This document shows, piece by piece, positions 6,595 to 15,142 of a stretch of DNA of 64,000 nt (positions within the stretch are counted from its first letter, which is position 1; each line of letters begins with the position of its first letter). This DNA is from EA-27 sp964396265 (GTDB taxonomy: Archaea; Thermoplasmatota; Thermoplasmata; RBG-16-68-12; EA-27): assembly GCA_964396265.1 (NCBI GenBank), contig CAYNEM010000011.1, forward strand, positions 1 to 64,000. The letters run 5' to 3'. Position numbers and translations under genes: made by a program. The notes under the pieces were generated by a model. The model was not told the DNA's origin and did no database searches. It saw only the letters and a program-made list of their open reading frames with translations.

Positions 6595-9500
6595 GTCGAG
6601 GATGCCCCACTCGACCATTGCCGCCCTGATGGTTTGAACCCGTGCCAGAGCGACCCCTGAAGTCTCGGACACTATCTCCGATGACATACGGAGGAGTTGA
6701 GCCACGGCCTTCAGGTCGTGGTCGTCTTCCAGAACCTCCCCGCGCTCGACCCACCACTTCGCCTGTACCAACTGGACCGGGCACTCCTCACCGTCAACTT
6801 GGTCGATTATGTTAGCGATATGAGGCGGTTCTATCGCGTTGAGGTAGGACTGACGGACCTGCTCGGTGTCCTGCCCGAAGCACACCACGACCGACCGGTC
6901 TCGCCCGGCCGGGTCTTTGAACCGGGCCTCGGCCTGCTGAGTCTGCCGAGCCTGCTCGTGCATCCAGAGTTGCTTGGCGGTGATGTTCCGGAGGGCGGCG
7001 GGGTAGACCGCCTTGAGCCAATGGCTTGCGTTCGGGGGGGCATACGGGGCGCAGAGGGAGACGCCGGCCCGCTTCTCGTAGGCGACGCCGGTGACCCGCC
7101 GCCCCCGGTGGACGAGGGTGTCGAGGTTGGGGTAACGGTCCTCGAAGCGGTCTCGGATGGCCCGCATCTTCGCGATGCTGGAGGTGAGGAGCCCCAATTT
7201 GCTCTCCCCGAAGAGTCGGAGCGCCCACCCAATCCACCGGTCCGCTCGGGTGACGTTCCGCTCCTCGCCCAGCGCACTCGCCCGGACGTGCTGATGGTCG
7301 GGGATGAGGAGCGTCTTCCGGTTCGTCCCCTGCGGGTCGCCGAGGTTGACCTGCCGGAACGGCCGGTTGAAGATGGCGTCGACGGGGACGACGGGCGGCG
7401 TCGCGTCCATCGTGATAATCTGCGCCCCGCTCCCGACGAGGTGGCCGACGTACTCCATGACCTTCGGCGCGATTTTGATGGAGATGTTCGTCGAGAAATG
7501 CTCGTTCGGGATGTTGGTGAAAATCCACTTTAGTTCTTGCTTCAGGTCGAGGGCGTCGATGATGGAGTTGAGGGCTTCATTGTCGTACTCTGCCTTAATC
7601 ATCAGGCTCCGAATGATGTGCTTACCGACCTTCTTCATCTCCTCGCGCTCGGGGCCAGAAATGACGCGCTCGTAGACGAACGTCCCCTCGGCCTCGTCGA
7701 TGTGGAGTGACGCCAACTGTCCGCTCAACTCCCGCTCGAACGTCTCGACCATCTCTTCGGTCTCATTGATAGACCGCAATTCTGTCCACCGGGCGGCTTC
7801 CTCCTCCGAACTGAAAATCGACGGCGCCCTGCTGTGGAGGTAGGCGGTCAACTTCCGGACGTCGTTCTGGAGTTGCTGAACGAACCGGTACTCCTTCGTC
7901 GGGTCGGCCCGTTCGAGTTGGTAGATGTCGACCTCCTCGGCCGGGGTCTCGATGAAGTGCGAGACCTCGTCGAGAACGTAGAGTTGGATACCGGACAGGA
8001 GGTTGAACGTCGGCGTGCTGTATTGCTCCCCGATGCCCTGCACGATAGAAATGAACTTCTTGTCCGTGAGCCAGAGTTGGGTCCATTCAGATGAGTTGTT
8101 GAGGACGGTCTGCCTTCCGCACATCTCACGCTGGAGGTCGGCCGCGCCGTACATCCTGTTCGGCTGGATTTCGTGGTCGTAACTCTCCTCGTAAGGGCAA
8201 CCGGAGCAGTTCGGCTTCTCGACGCGCTTCAGCATCTCGAACGCGACGACGTCGCCGAATTGCCGATGGAGGAGTTCAATCTTCTGAGCAAGTCGGAGGC
8301 AGGAAATCCGGTTGTCCGGGAGCATCGCGGCCTTGATTTGGAGACCCTGCTCGGCGCCGATGCGGAGAATCTCGACGCCCGTCATATCGACGATGGAGAG
8401 GCGAGGAACGAGGATGGCGGTCTTCTGGCTCGCACGGGCCGCCGCCAAGGCGCAGGAGGTCGTCTTCCCGATACGGGTCGTCCCGGTGACCGCCGTGTTC
8501 TGCTTCGACTCGATGACGTCGTCGAAGATGTCGGGGACGGGTCTCGGGTCGACTGGCGGGATGTCGATTTGGATGGGGGTCTCGTTGAAGTGGGGGGCGG
8601 GTCGGCCACACGGCCCCGGGCAGACGCCGGGATACTTCGATTGGTCTTGGAGGATGCGGCAGCACGACCTCCCTCGCTTCGTGAACCAATAGGCGATTTG
8701 CCGCTCCAACTCGCCGACGTTGGCGTTGTCTTCCGCGTCGTTGATGTTGTCCCGGATGTAGACCGCAATCTCCTCTCGTTTGTACCCGGTCGCCGAGAGT
8801 GCTTGAACGAGGATGGCTCGTTCCGTGTAGATGCCGTCGAGGCTCTTGGCACGCTGGTCGCAAATCCGGAGGCAGGGAGTCTCGACAATCTTCCGCTTGA
8901 TGTCGTCTTGCCGGGTCGCTGTCGGAGGGGTAACGAACGCCCCCATCGGGAGGCCCGGAGTGTCGCGCCATTGTTGTCGTCGCCGTGGCAGGGTGGCCGC
9001 GTCCCCCGCCACGGCGTCTTGGGGGACTTCGATGAGGACGTTCACCACGTCCGTCTGCCGAAGCCCTTGGGCGAGTTCTTCGGCCCGACGCCACATCGCC
9101 TCGGTCGGCGGCGTATTCGGGTCGAAGGCCAGAATCTCGTCGGGCCCGATGGGGATTTCGTGGAACCCCGGCCTGCCCGGGTGCGCCGAGAACGGCGCCT
9201 TGATGATTTTGCCCTGACCGTTGGCGATGAGCGTCTCGATGTGCGTCGTGCCCTTCATCCACTCGGGGTCGGCCCCCGCCGCTCGCTCGTAGTGCAATGC
9301 GTCGAGGACCGACTTCTGCCACGCGAGGACGACGCTCTGGTGGAGCGGAGCGTCGAAGAATACCCAGATGTGGAATCCCTTGGAACCGGAGAAGGTGATG
9401 AACGGGTTGTGTCCGCCGCGACGGGCAATCTCCCCGTGGATTTCAAGCGCGACGACCTTCGTATCGTCGAAGTTTTCGCGGTTGTCTATATCGTAGATGG

Positions 9501-9708
9501 CGAATTGCTGGTAGTCGGAATACGAACCGTCCTCGGCGGTGTTCTTCACCGCGACGCAGACGGCGCCGGTGTTGAGGAGGTGGTGGAACCCCTGCTCGTC
9601 GACGTTCTCATGCCGTCTGCTCCAACGGCCGTCGAGTCCTACCGCGTACTGACGCGGGATGCCCAGACAGCGGGCAAGGACTCTCGTCGTGGTGGCGTTG
9701 AGCGCCAT
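6589..9708 (-). CDS. Archaeo-eukaryotic primase fused to superfamily 2 helicase
   Basis: A 1,039-aa putative replication initiator. N-terminal AEP-type core: YDIDN metal-binding acidic pair (about 72-76), FSGSKGFHIWVFF (about 106-118) and GKIIKAPFSAHP (about 167-177). A Cys cluster (CCRI...CPGPCGRP) precedes a helicase: Walker A GTTRIGKT (about 410), a second Cys group (NCSGCPYEE) and DEVSH Walker B (about 580). The last 60 residues look like a winged helix. A dispersed palindrome lies 16-30 bp upstream of the ATG. Confidence 0.75.
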   Translation of the reverse strand: MALNATTTRVLARCLGIPRQYAVGLDGRWSRRHENVDEQGFHHLLNTGAVCVAVKNTAEDGSYSDYQQFAIYDIDNRENFDDTKVVALEIHGEIARRGGHNPFITFSGSKGFHIWVFFDAPLHQSVVLAWQKSVLDALHYERAAGADPEWMKGTTHIETLIANGQGKIIKAPFSAHPGRPGFHEIPIGPDEILAFDPNTPPTEAMWRRAEELAQGLRQTDVVNVLIEVPQDAVAGDAATLPRRRQQWRDTPGLPMGAFVTPPTATRQDDIKRKIVETPCLRICDQRAKSLDGIYTERAILVQALSATGYKREEIAVYIRDNINDAEDNANVGELERQIAYWFTKRGRSCCRILQDQSKYPGVCPGPCGRPAPHFNETPIQIDIPPVDPRPVPDIFDDVIESKQNTAVTGTTRIGKTTSCALAAARASQKTAILVPRLSIVDMTGVEILRIGAEQGLQIKAAMLPDNRISCLRLAQKIELLHRQFGDVVAFEMLKRVEKPNCSGCPYEESYDHEIQPNRMYGAADLQREMCGRQTVLNNSSEWTQLWLTDKKFISIVQGIGEQYSTPTFNLLSGIQLYVLDEVSHFIETPAEEVDIYQLERADPTKEYRFVQQLQNDVRKLTAYLHSRAPSIFSSEEEAARWTELRSINETEEMVETFERELSGQLASLHIDEAEGTFVYERVISGPEREEMKKVGKHIIRSLMIKAEYDNEALNSIIDALDLKQELKWIFTNIPNEHFSTNISIKIAPKVMEYVGHLVGSGAQIITMDATPPVVPVDAIFNRPFRQVNLGDPQGTNRKTLLIPDHQHVRASALGEERNVTRADRWIGWALRLFGESKLGLLTSSIAKMRAIRDRFEDRYPNLDTLVHRGRRVTGVAYEKRAGVSLCAPYAPPNASHWLKAVYPAALRNITAKQLWMHEQARQTQQAEARFKDPAGRDRSVVVCFGQDTEQVRQSYLNAIEPPHIANIIDQVDGEECPVQLVQAKWWVERGEVLEDDHDLKAVAQLLRMSSEIVSETSGVALARVQTIRAAMVEWGILDP

Positions 9709-9725
9709 GCTGCCTCGCTCCCGCT

Positions 9726-9736
9726 CTGTTTTACAG
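9726..9736. repeat. Dispersed palindrome, full 15-bp form
   Basis: CTCTGTTTTACAGAG at 9724-9738, just upstream of the primase-helicase ATG; a plausible operator. Confidence 0.85.
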
Positions 9737-9762
9737 AGGGGCGCGGACGGGTCTCGGGGTCA

Positions 9763-9843
9763 CTACTCCGGCAGCACGAACGCGGTGGTCGAACTTCGGT
9801 CAGAATGTCTCTCAGGCCAACGTTTGTCCGGATACTTGTCCAT
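9763..9843 (-). CDS. 26-aa leader-type ORF upstream of primase
   Basis: MDKYPDKRWPERHSDRSS... preceded by GGAGGT eight bases before the ATG, a strong Shine-Dalgarno match. It lies between the primase gene and the structured intergenic region. May be a regulatory leader peptide or chance. Confidence 0.35.
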   Translation of the reverse strand: MDKYPDKRWPERHSDRSSTTAFVLPE

Positions 9844-10279
9844 TGACGTACCTCCGAGTAGCCCGAGGGAAAGAGAAGCGCGGCTCGACGAAGTTTCCGT
9901 CAGAAAACCGCACATATCGCCACCGCCTCACCGACCGCGAGCGAGCGTCGCGTAACGCTCGGTGCTGGATAAACTTGGCGGCTTCGCTGCTGATGAATTG
10001 TGAAAACGGCACCCCCGCCTCGCAGCGAACGCCGCAGAGCGAGGGTGCCCGTCTTGCCCCGTCGACTGTTGCTCGCGGCCGGCGGTGACGCTGACTGGCA
10101 CCCCGCCTCAACGGCGGGGATGACGCCGTTTTCACCTATGTTGTCGTCGGTATTGGATTTGTCGGTGGTCCCCCGGTGGACGGGCTCACGCTTATACCCG
10201 CACAACATTTATTAGCCCCAGTTAGCATACAGGAGTTAACCGCCTCTGGCGGAACGAGAACCGACAGGAGAGAACACGC
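9844..10279. other. Structured intergenic region between divergent replication genes
   Basis: No convincing gene. Holds hairpin CCCCGCC/GGCGGGG (10101-10119), an interrupted stem CCTCGC...GCGAGG (about 10018-10045), and a separated inverted repeat TGAAAACGGC/GCCGTTTTCA around 10000 and 10135. A TATA-like ATTTATTAG at 10207-10215 and AGGAG before ATG 10280 serve the plus-strand operon. Candidate origin or non-coding RNA. Confidence 0.45.
10207..10215 (+). promoter_or_regulatory. TATA box of plus-strand replication operon
   Basis: ATTTATTAG about 65 bp before ATG 10280; predicted start near 10236 leaves a leader of about 44 nt with AGGAG. Confidence 0.5.
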
Positions 10280-11671
10280 ATGGTAACGTACGAGGAGTTT
10301 GCGAAAAACGCCGCCGAGAACGGACTGACCGAAGTGACCCGCGAGGAGTTCGCCGAGGCGAAGACGGACAAGTTCTCCATCGCGCTCAGCATCAAGCGCG
10401 TGGTCAACGCCCGGAACCGCGCCAAGTATCAGGAGACGCAGGGCGAGGTCGGGGTCGTCATGGGCTTCCCGTTGGGAGGCCGCGACAACACCTACAAGGG
10501 AATCACGCTGGAGCAGGCGAAGGCCCAACGCATCCCGGTCTTCCTCCCGGACAAGAACGTCATTCTCGAACACACCGTCTGGGGCCACTTCAAGGGGAAG
10601 CACGGCTACCGCTCGGAGATGGAAGTCACCGTCAAGGAGACGTCGGGCGACGATGGCCGGACCTTCATCGACCGGACCATCCGGAACATCCGGTCCCTCG
10701 ATGAGAAGGTCACGCCGAAGATGCTCCTCCCCATCGCCTACCATCCCGATGCGCTGGAGGAGGGCCTGAAGTACGAGTACGTCGCGCTCGTCGGCCAGAT
10801 GGGGCGGTTCGACCAAGAGGTCATGTTCGAGGGCGGTCAGAAGACGGACAAGTACCCCGTCGTCTTCAACAAACTCCCCTGCCTCAACTTCATCGTTGGC
10901 GGGGAGCGAATCAAGGTCCGGTGCCAACTGGCGCCGACCAAGAACGCTCAGCCCCTCATCGAGTTCCCGGAGTTCTCGACTCCGACCGAAATCGGCGAGT
11001 TCGAGACGTGCTTCCGCGACTCGACCGTCCTCGTCGTCGGCTTCGTCCGCCGTTGGGACCACACCGAGGACGTCGACTGGGTCAACCTCATGGCGACCGG
11101 GCTCTGGCTCGTCCCGGATGGGACCGTCCCGGGCATCATGCCCAAGAAGGAGGCCGCGCAGTCGGGGCTCGACTCGTTCAAGCCCGGCGCCGCACCGTCT
11201 GGCAAGCCCGGGAAGGCGGACGCGAAGCCCGCGCCGGGCGCCGGTGTCGCGGACGCCACGAACCGACTGACCGTCCTCAAGACGAAGGTCTCGACCGCGC
11301 TCGCGGTCCTCGGCCCGGACACGACGGACCTGTCGGCCATCCGGCAGACCGGCGGTATCTCGCCGTCTGAGGCCAGCGACTCCATGCTGGAGAAGGTCGT
11401 CGCGAGGGTCAGGGTGGACCTCACCGCCAAGAAGCCGGCAGAGCCGGCGCCGGCTGCGACTCCGAAGGCGAAGGAGCCCGTGGACATCGAAGAGGCCATC
11501 CTCGGCTACCTCGGGAAGCATCCTGACGGGGTCACGTTCGACGACTTCCTCCTCGCCGCTGAGAACGAACTCGGCGTGAACAAAGGCGTCGCGGAGGAGG
11601 CCGTCAACCTCCTCATCGACAAGGGACTCGCTCACGAGCCCGTCATCGGGCTTCTCAAGAAGGTGGGGTAG
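10280..11671 (+). CDS. RPA-like ssDNA-binding protein candidate
   Basis: 463 aa. The N-terminal 270 residues are beta-rich and could hold OB folds; a Pro/Ala/Lys linker (about 310-400) leads to a C-terminal winged helix (EEAILGYLGKHPDGVTFDDF...LLIDKGLAHEPV) resembling the RPA32 C-terminal domain. It is followed without a gap by the RadB-like ATPase (stop TAG, then ATG). Assignment as ssDNA-binding protein is inference from layout and operon. Confidence 0.5.
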   Translation: MVTYEEFAKNAAENGLTEVTREEFAEAKTDKFSIALSIKRVVNARNRAKYQETQGEVGVVMGFPLGGRDNTYKGITLEQAKAQRIPVFLPDKNVILEHTVWGHFKGKHGYRSEMEVTVKETSGDDGRTFIDRTIRNIRSLDEKVTPKMLLPIAYHPDALEEGLKYEYVALVGQMGRFDQEVMFEGGQKTDKYPVVFNKLPCLNFIVGGERIKVRCQLAPTKNAQPLIEFPEFSTPTEIGEFETCFRDSTVLVVGFVRRWDHTEDVDWVNLMATGLWLVPDGTVPGIMPKKEAAQSGLDSFKPGAAPSGKPGKADAKPAPGAGVADATNRLTVLKTKVSTALAVLGPDTTDLSAIRQTGGISPSEASDSMLEKVVARVRVDLTAKKPAEPAPAATPKAKEPVDIEEAILGYLGKHPDGVTFDDFLLAAENELGVNKGVAEEAVNLLIDKGLAHEPVIGLLKKVG

Positions 11672-12445
11672 ATGCTCGATGCGACGGAAGACGAACTCCT
11701 CCGGGAACTCGAAGCAGAGGCGGCGGCTCAGGCCCCGCCGCCCCCCACGCCCTCGCCCCGGGCCGAACCCCCCGCCATTCCGAGCGGGAGCGCCTACGCC
11801 CTCTTCCGTGGGCTGACGGGCAACGACATCCTCGGCATCTTCGCCGACACCGGCGCAGGGAAGTCGAAGATTGTCTCGACGCTCGCGCTCGAAGCCGCCC
11901 GAGCCGGCCAGAAGGTTCTCTTCTGGGACTTGGAGGGCAACCTCCACCCGTCGCTCCTCAAGGCGTTCCGCGAGGCCGGTATCGACTACCGCCGCGTGAA
12001 GCGGCTCTCGGAAGTCTACCGGAACCTCAAGGACAAGGCGGACCTGATGGTCGTGGACAGCGCCACGCTCCAAATCACGGGCCGCTGGTTCTTCGAGGGG
12101 CAGAACGAACGCGGCAAGATTCTCCAAGAGGTCCAAGGACTCTACCAAGTCGTGAAGGACTGGTGCGAGACGAAGGGCGGCATGGCAATCATCGTCTCGC
12201 AGCCGGTCTCCGAGTTCGGTGGGCGCGGTCTCGGACCGATGGGCGACAAGGCCCGGTTCTTCATCAAGGAGGAACTGTACCTCGACTACGAGCGCGAGGA
12301 GATGACGGTCAAGAGGCGCGACCTGCGCGTCTTCAAGTCCCGGGTGCTTCCCGAGGGCACGATGGTCTGCACCGTGAAGACCACGGCGACGGGCGTCGAG
12401 TTCGGGGTGTTCAATCCCGAAGTGAAGAACGCAGCGGGCCTCTGA
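11672..12445 (+). CDS. RecA/RadB-like ATPase
   Basis: 257 aa. Walker A ADTGAGKSK (about 61-69), Walker B-type LMVVDSATLQI and an IIVSQPV strand at the sensor position fit the RecA/RadA core; no N-terminal HhH domain is visible, so it resembles RadB or a viral recombination mediator. Pro-rich N-terminal tail (about 20-45). Coupled to the RPA-like gene. Confidence 0.75.
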   Translation: MLDATEDELLRELEAEAAAQAPPPPTPSPRAEPPAIPSGSAYALFRGLTGNDILGIFADTGAGKSKIVSTLALEAARAGQKVLFWDLEGNLHPSLLKAFREAGIDYRRVKRLSEVYRNLKDKADLMVVDSATLQITGRWFFEGQNERGKILQEVQGLYQVVKDWCETKGGMAIIVSQPVSEFGGRGLGPMGDKARFFIKEELYLDYEREEMTVKRRDLRVFKSRVLPEGTMVCTVKTTATGVEFGVFNPEVKNAAGL

Positions 12446-12470
12446 CAACGACCACAGGAGACTGACCGAC

Positions 12471-12803
12471 ATGGTGCCCCCCGGAATCAACCGACCCGTG
12501 ACCGAGAAGCCCGCCCGCATAAGCCTCGTCCGCATCGACGCGCTTCGCTTCCGCGACCCCGTCCTGAACATGACGTACCAAGAAGGGAAGAGCGACCGGA
12601 AGGAGTGGCTCGTCCAAGGTCGCGACACCTTCAGCGCCGTCTTCAAGGACGGGGGGAGCGCGAGCGAGCCGGTGACCCTCAGCGCTTCGGGAGAGGGCGA
12701 CAAACTCTACCGGGTCATCGTCGAGGTCGTCGAGGTGGTTCCGTTCGGCGGCGGCATGGCCCCGCTTCTCCAGCCGGGGCTGACCCCGCACAATTACGGG
12801 TAG
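12471..12803 (+). CDS. Small beta-rich replication-operon protein, 110 aa
   Basis: Beta strands (KEWLVQGRDTFSAVF, LYRVIVEVVEVVPF) compatible with an OB-like fold; no family assigned. Lies between the ATPase and helicase genes. Its TAG is in the same reading frame as the helicase that follows 18 bp later. Confidence 0.6.
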   Translation: MVPPGINRPVTEKPARISLVRIDALRFRDPVLNMTYQEGKSDRKEWLVQGRDTFSAVFKDGGSASEPVTLSASGEGDKLYRVIVEVVEVVPFGGGMAPLLQPGLTPHNYG

Positions 12804-12821
12804 CGACGGGAGTGGGGGACG

Positions 12822-14189
12822 CTGGCGGTCGAACTCGTCGTTCAGGGCAACAGCGTCCACCTCCGGGGCGACATCCCAAAGGAGACCGAGCGGGACATCA
12901 CGAAGGAGTGCCAGTTCCAGCCCGAGGGCGTGGAATACTCCGACAAGGTTCGCTCCGGCGACTGGGACGGAATCATCCGCCTCTACAAGAACCGCCGGTT
13001 CCCCGTGGGGCTCCTCGGCCGAGTCGCGAACCACCTCACGCTCGACGACGTCCCCTACGCAATCATCGACCAGCGGTTGACCGAGTCGCGGAGGCCGTTC
13101 GAGTTCATGGGAACGCTCAGACCCTACCAAGACCGCATCGTGAAGGCGGCCATCGCGGCGGGCAACTGCCTCATCCCGGCGGCGACCGGGGCCGGGAAGA
13201 CGGTCATCGCCGCCGCGATTATCGCCCGATTGGGGCAGCGCAGCCTCTACATCGTCCCGACCGTGGAACTCCTCGACCAGACCGCAGAACGCATTGCTGC
13301 TCTGTTAAACGGACGTAGGATTGGATTAATCGGCGACCGACAGTTCTCGACCGAGGAAGTCACCGTCGCGACGTGGCAGACCCTATCGCGCCGCCTGAAG
13401 GCCAAGGAGCCGGCGGCCGTCGACCTCATGCGGTCGGTGGGGTGTCTCTGTCTGGACGAGGTCCATCACTACGGGGCGGACGAGGTCTACTCGGTGAGCC
13501 TCTGGGCTCCCGCCCGCTATCGTTTCGGCCTGTCCGGGACCATGTTCCGGACGGACGGTCAGGAGTTGAAGTTCTTCGCGGCGGTCGGGGACTGCATCGA
13601 GGGGGTCACCGCCAGCCAACTCATCGACCTCGGGTTCCTCGTCCCGCCGGCCATCCACTTCGTCAGGACGCCGGAGAAGGTCTTCGGTTTCCACGAGAAG
13701 TGGCAGGACGTCTACAAGGAGGGCATCGTCGACAACGAGGGGCGGAACCACATTCTCGCCCGCGAGGCGAACCGGTTGGTCGCGCAGGGTCGGCGCACCC
13801 TCGTCCTCGTCTCGCAGGTCCGCCACGGCGAGATTCTCCAGCGTCTCATCCCGGGCAGCACCTTCGTCCACTCGCAGGCGAAGGAGCGGCCGGACATCAT
13901 CGAGGGGTTCCGGAACGGCCGAATCCAATGTCTCGTCTCGTCGCCCTTGTTTGATGAGGGAATCGACCTCCCCGAGATTTCGGGCATCGTTCTCGCCGGT
14001 GCGGGGAAGTCGCAGGTGAAGGCGGTCCAACGGGTCGGTCGCGGTCTCCGCACCTCGCCCGGGAAGACGGACGTCACCGTCATCGAGACGAACGACCCCA
14101 TCAAGTACCTCTACGAGCAGAGTTGGCAGCGCTACAAGATGTACGCCTCTGAGCCGCGCTTCAAAATCACGGGGGCGGTCCCGCAATGA
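12822..14189 (+). CDS. UvsW/XPB-like superfamily 2 helicase
   Basis: About 455 aa. N-terminal DRD-like domain (VVQGNSVHLRG...FPVGLLGRV), Walker A TGAGKT, LDEVHH Walker B, SGTMFRTDG motif III, QRVGRGLRTS motif VI. UvsW-type helicases remodel replication forks and recombination intermediates. No ATG, GTG or TTG precedes the conserved N-terminus; CTG 12822 is the nearest candidate, and the frame is open back to the TAG at 12801. GTG 12930 would cut the domain. A one-mismatch palindrome copy lies at 13302. Confidence 0.8.
   Translation: MAVELVVQGNSVHLRGDIPKETERDITKECQFQPEGVEYSDKVRSGDWDGIIRLYKNRRFPVGLLGRVANHLTLDDVPYAIIDQRLTESRRPFEFMGTLRPYQDRIVKAAIAAGNCLIPAATGAGKTVIAAAIIARLGQRSLYIVPTVELLDQTAERIAALLNGRRIGLIGDRQFSTEEVTVATWQTLSRRLKAKEPAAVDLMRSVGCLCLDEVHHYGADEVYSVSLWAPARYRFGLSGTMFRTDGQELKFFAAVGDCIEGVTASQLIDLGFLVPPAIHFVRTPEKVFGFHEKWQDVYKEGIVDNEGRNHILAREANRLVAQGRRTLVLVSQVRHGEILQRLIPGSTFVHSQAKERPDIIEGFRNGRIQCLVSSPLFDEGIDLPEISGIVLAGAGKSQVKAVQRVGRGLRTSPGKTDVTVIETNDPIKYLYEQSWQRYKMYASEPRFKITGAVPQ
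13302..13312. repeat. Dispersed palindrome, one mismatch
   Basis: CTGTTAAACGG inside the helicase coding region. Confidence 0.55.
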
Positions 14190-15142
14190 CGAAAGTGGAA
14201 GGCGCGAACAAGGTCTTCCTCTTCCCCGAAGAGGACGCCAATCTTCTCAGGTGTCCCCGGTGCGGCGGCGGCGATGGAACGGCCGCCTGCAACTGGTCTC
14301 GCGAACCCGTTGGAATACGACGGCTCGACGGCTCCTCGTGGTCGCACGTCGACGACGAATCGAACCACCCCGTTTGGCGTTACTGTCGAGTCTGCAAAGA
14401 CTGGACGGCGTGGTTCGACGGCATCGAGGCTGGGGTTTGTATGCAATACAAGTACGAATACTGTGATGGAATCCGCTACTACGCTTTCGAGGACGGCTCC
14501 AAACTCGTCGGCGTGACGAGCATCCTCCGGGCGCTGCCCGAACCTATGGGGCTGACGCTCTGGAAGGCGCGAAACCCCCGCAGCGTCCTCATCGCCCAAG
14601 ACGCCGCAACGCGGGGGACGCTCCTTCACTACCGCATCGGCACGTTCCTCGCGAAGCAGTCGGGGCTCCCCATGCCGCCGCTCGAACTCAAGCCGGGAAC
14701 TCCGCCGCCAGACGCGGAGATGGTCGCGTTCGTTCAGCGAGCGTGGGGCCAGTTCGAGGATTGGTGGAAGACCTACCAGCCCAAGCCCCTCGCGGTCGAA
14801 GTCACCGTCCGGAACTTCGCGCTCGGTTACGCGGGAACCATCGACTTCCTCTGCACCATCGACGGGAAGGTGTGGCTGCTCGACTGGAAGACCGGGAAGT
14901 CCGTCTATGAGAAGTACCGTGCCCAACTCTGGGCGTACAAAGCCGCTCTCGAAGAGATGGCGACGAAACCGGCGGCGCGTTATCCCGCTCCGGAGAACCT
15001 CGGCGTTCTCCGCTTCGACCCCCGCCCGGGCGAGGACTACGAGTTCGCCGACATTGGCGATGGCGATGGAGACCTCTTCCTCCAAGCCCTCGAAAACTTC
15101 CACAAGAACAACCCCAAGACCGTCGACCAACGGAAGGCGTGA
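14186..15142 (+). CDS. RecB/Cas4-like PD-(D/E)XK nuclease with N-terminal zinc ribbon
   Basis: 318 aa. N-terminal CPRCGGG...CRVC pair suggests a zinc ribbon (about 22-70). The nuclease core shows GTLLHYRIG (motif I His), AVEVTV, and GTIDFLCTIDGKVWLLDWKTGK (D...DWK), the RecB-family active-site order, followed by YRAQLWAYKAAL (Q-x-x-x-Y type motif). Probably processes ends during replication or recombination. ATG overlaps the helicase stop. Confidence 0.8.
   Translation: MTKVEGANKVFLFPEEDANLLRCPRCGGGDGTAACNWSREPVGIRRLDGSSWSHVDDESNHPVWRYCRVCKDWTAWFDGIEAGVCMQYKYEYCDGIRYYAFEDGSKLVGVTSILRALPEPMGLTLWKARNPRSVLIAQDAATRGTLLHYRIGTFLAKQSGLPMPPLELKPGTPPPDAEMVAFVQRAWGQFEDWWKTYQPKPLAVEVTVRNFALGYAGTIDFLCTIDGKVWLLDWKTGKSVYEKYRAQLWAYKAALEEMATKPAARYPAPENLGVLRFDPRPGEDYEFADIGDGDGDLFLQALENFHKNNPKTVDQRKA

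Noticed and set aside
8173..12703. Very long antisense frames (8173-9846 plus, 10136-12703 minus)
   Set aside because: They oppose genes with clear motifs and have low-complexity Arg/Val/Asp-rich content typical of GC-rich shadows.
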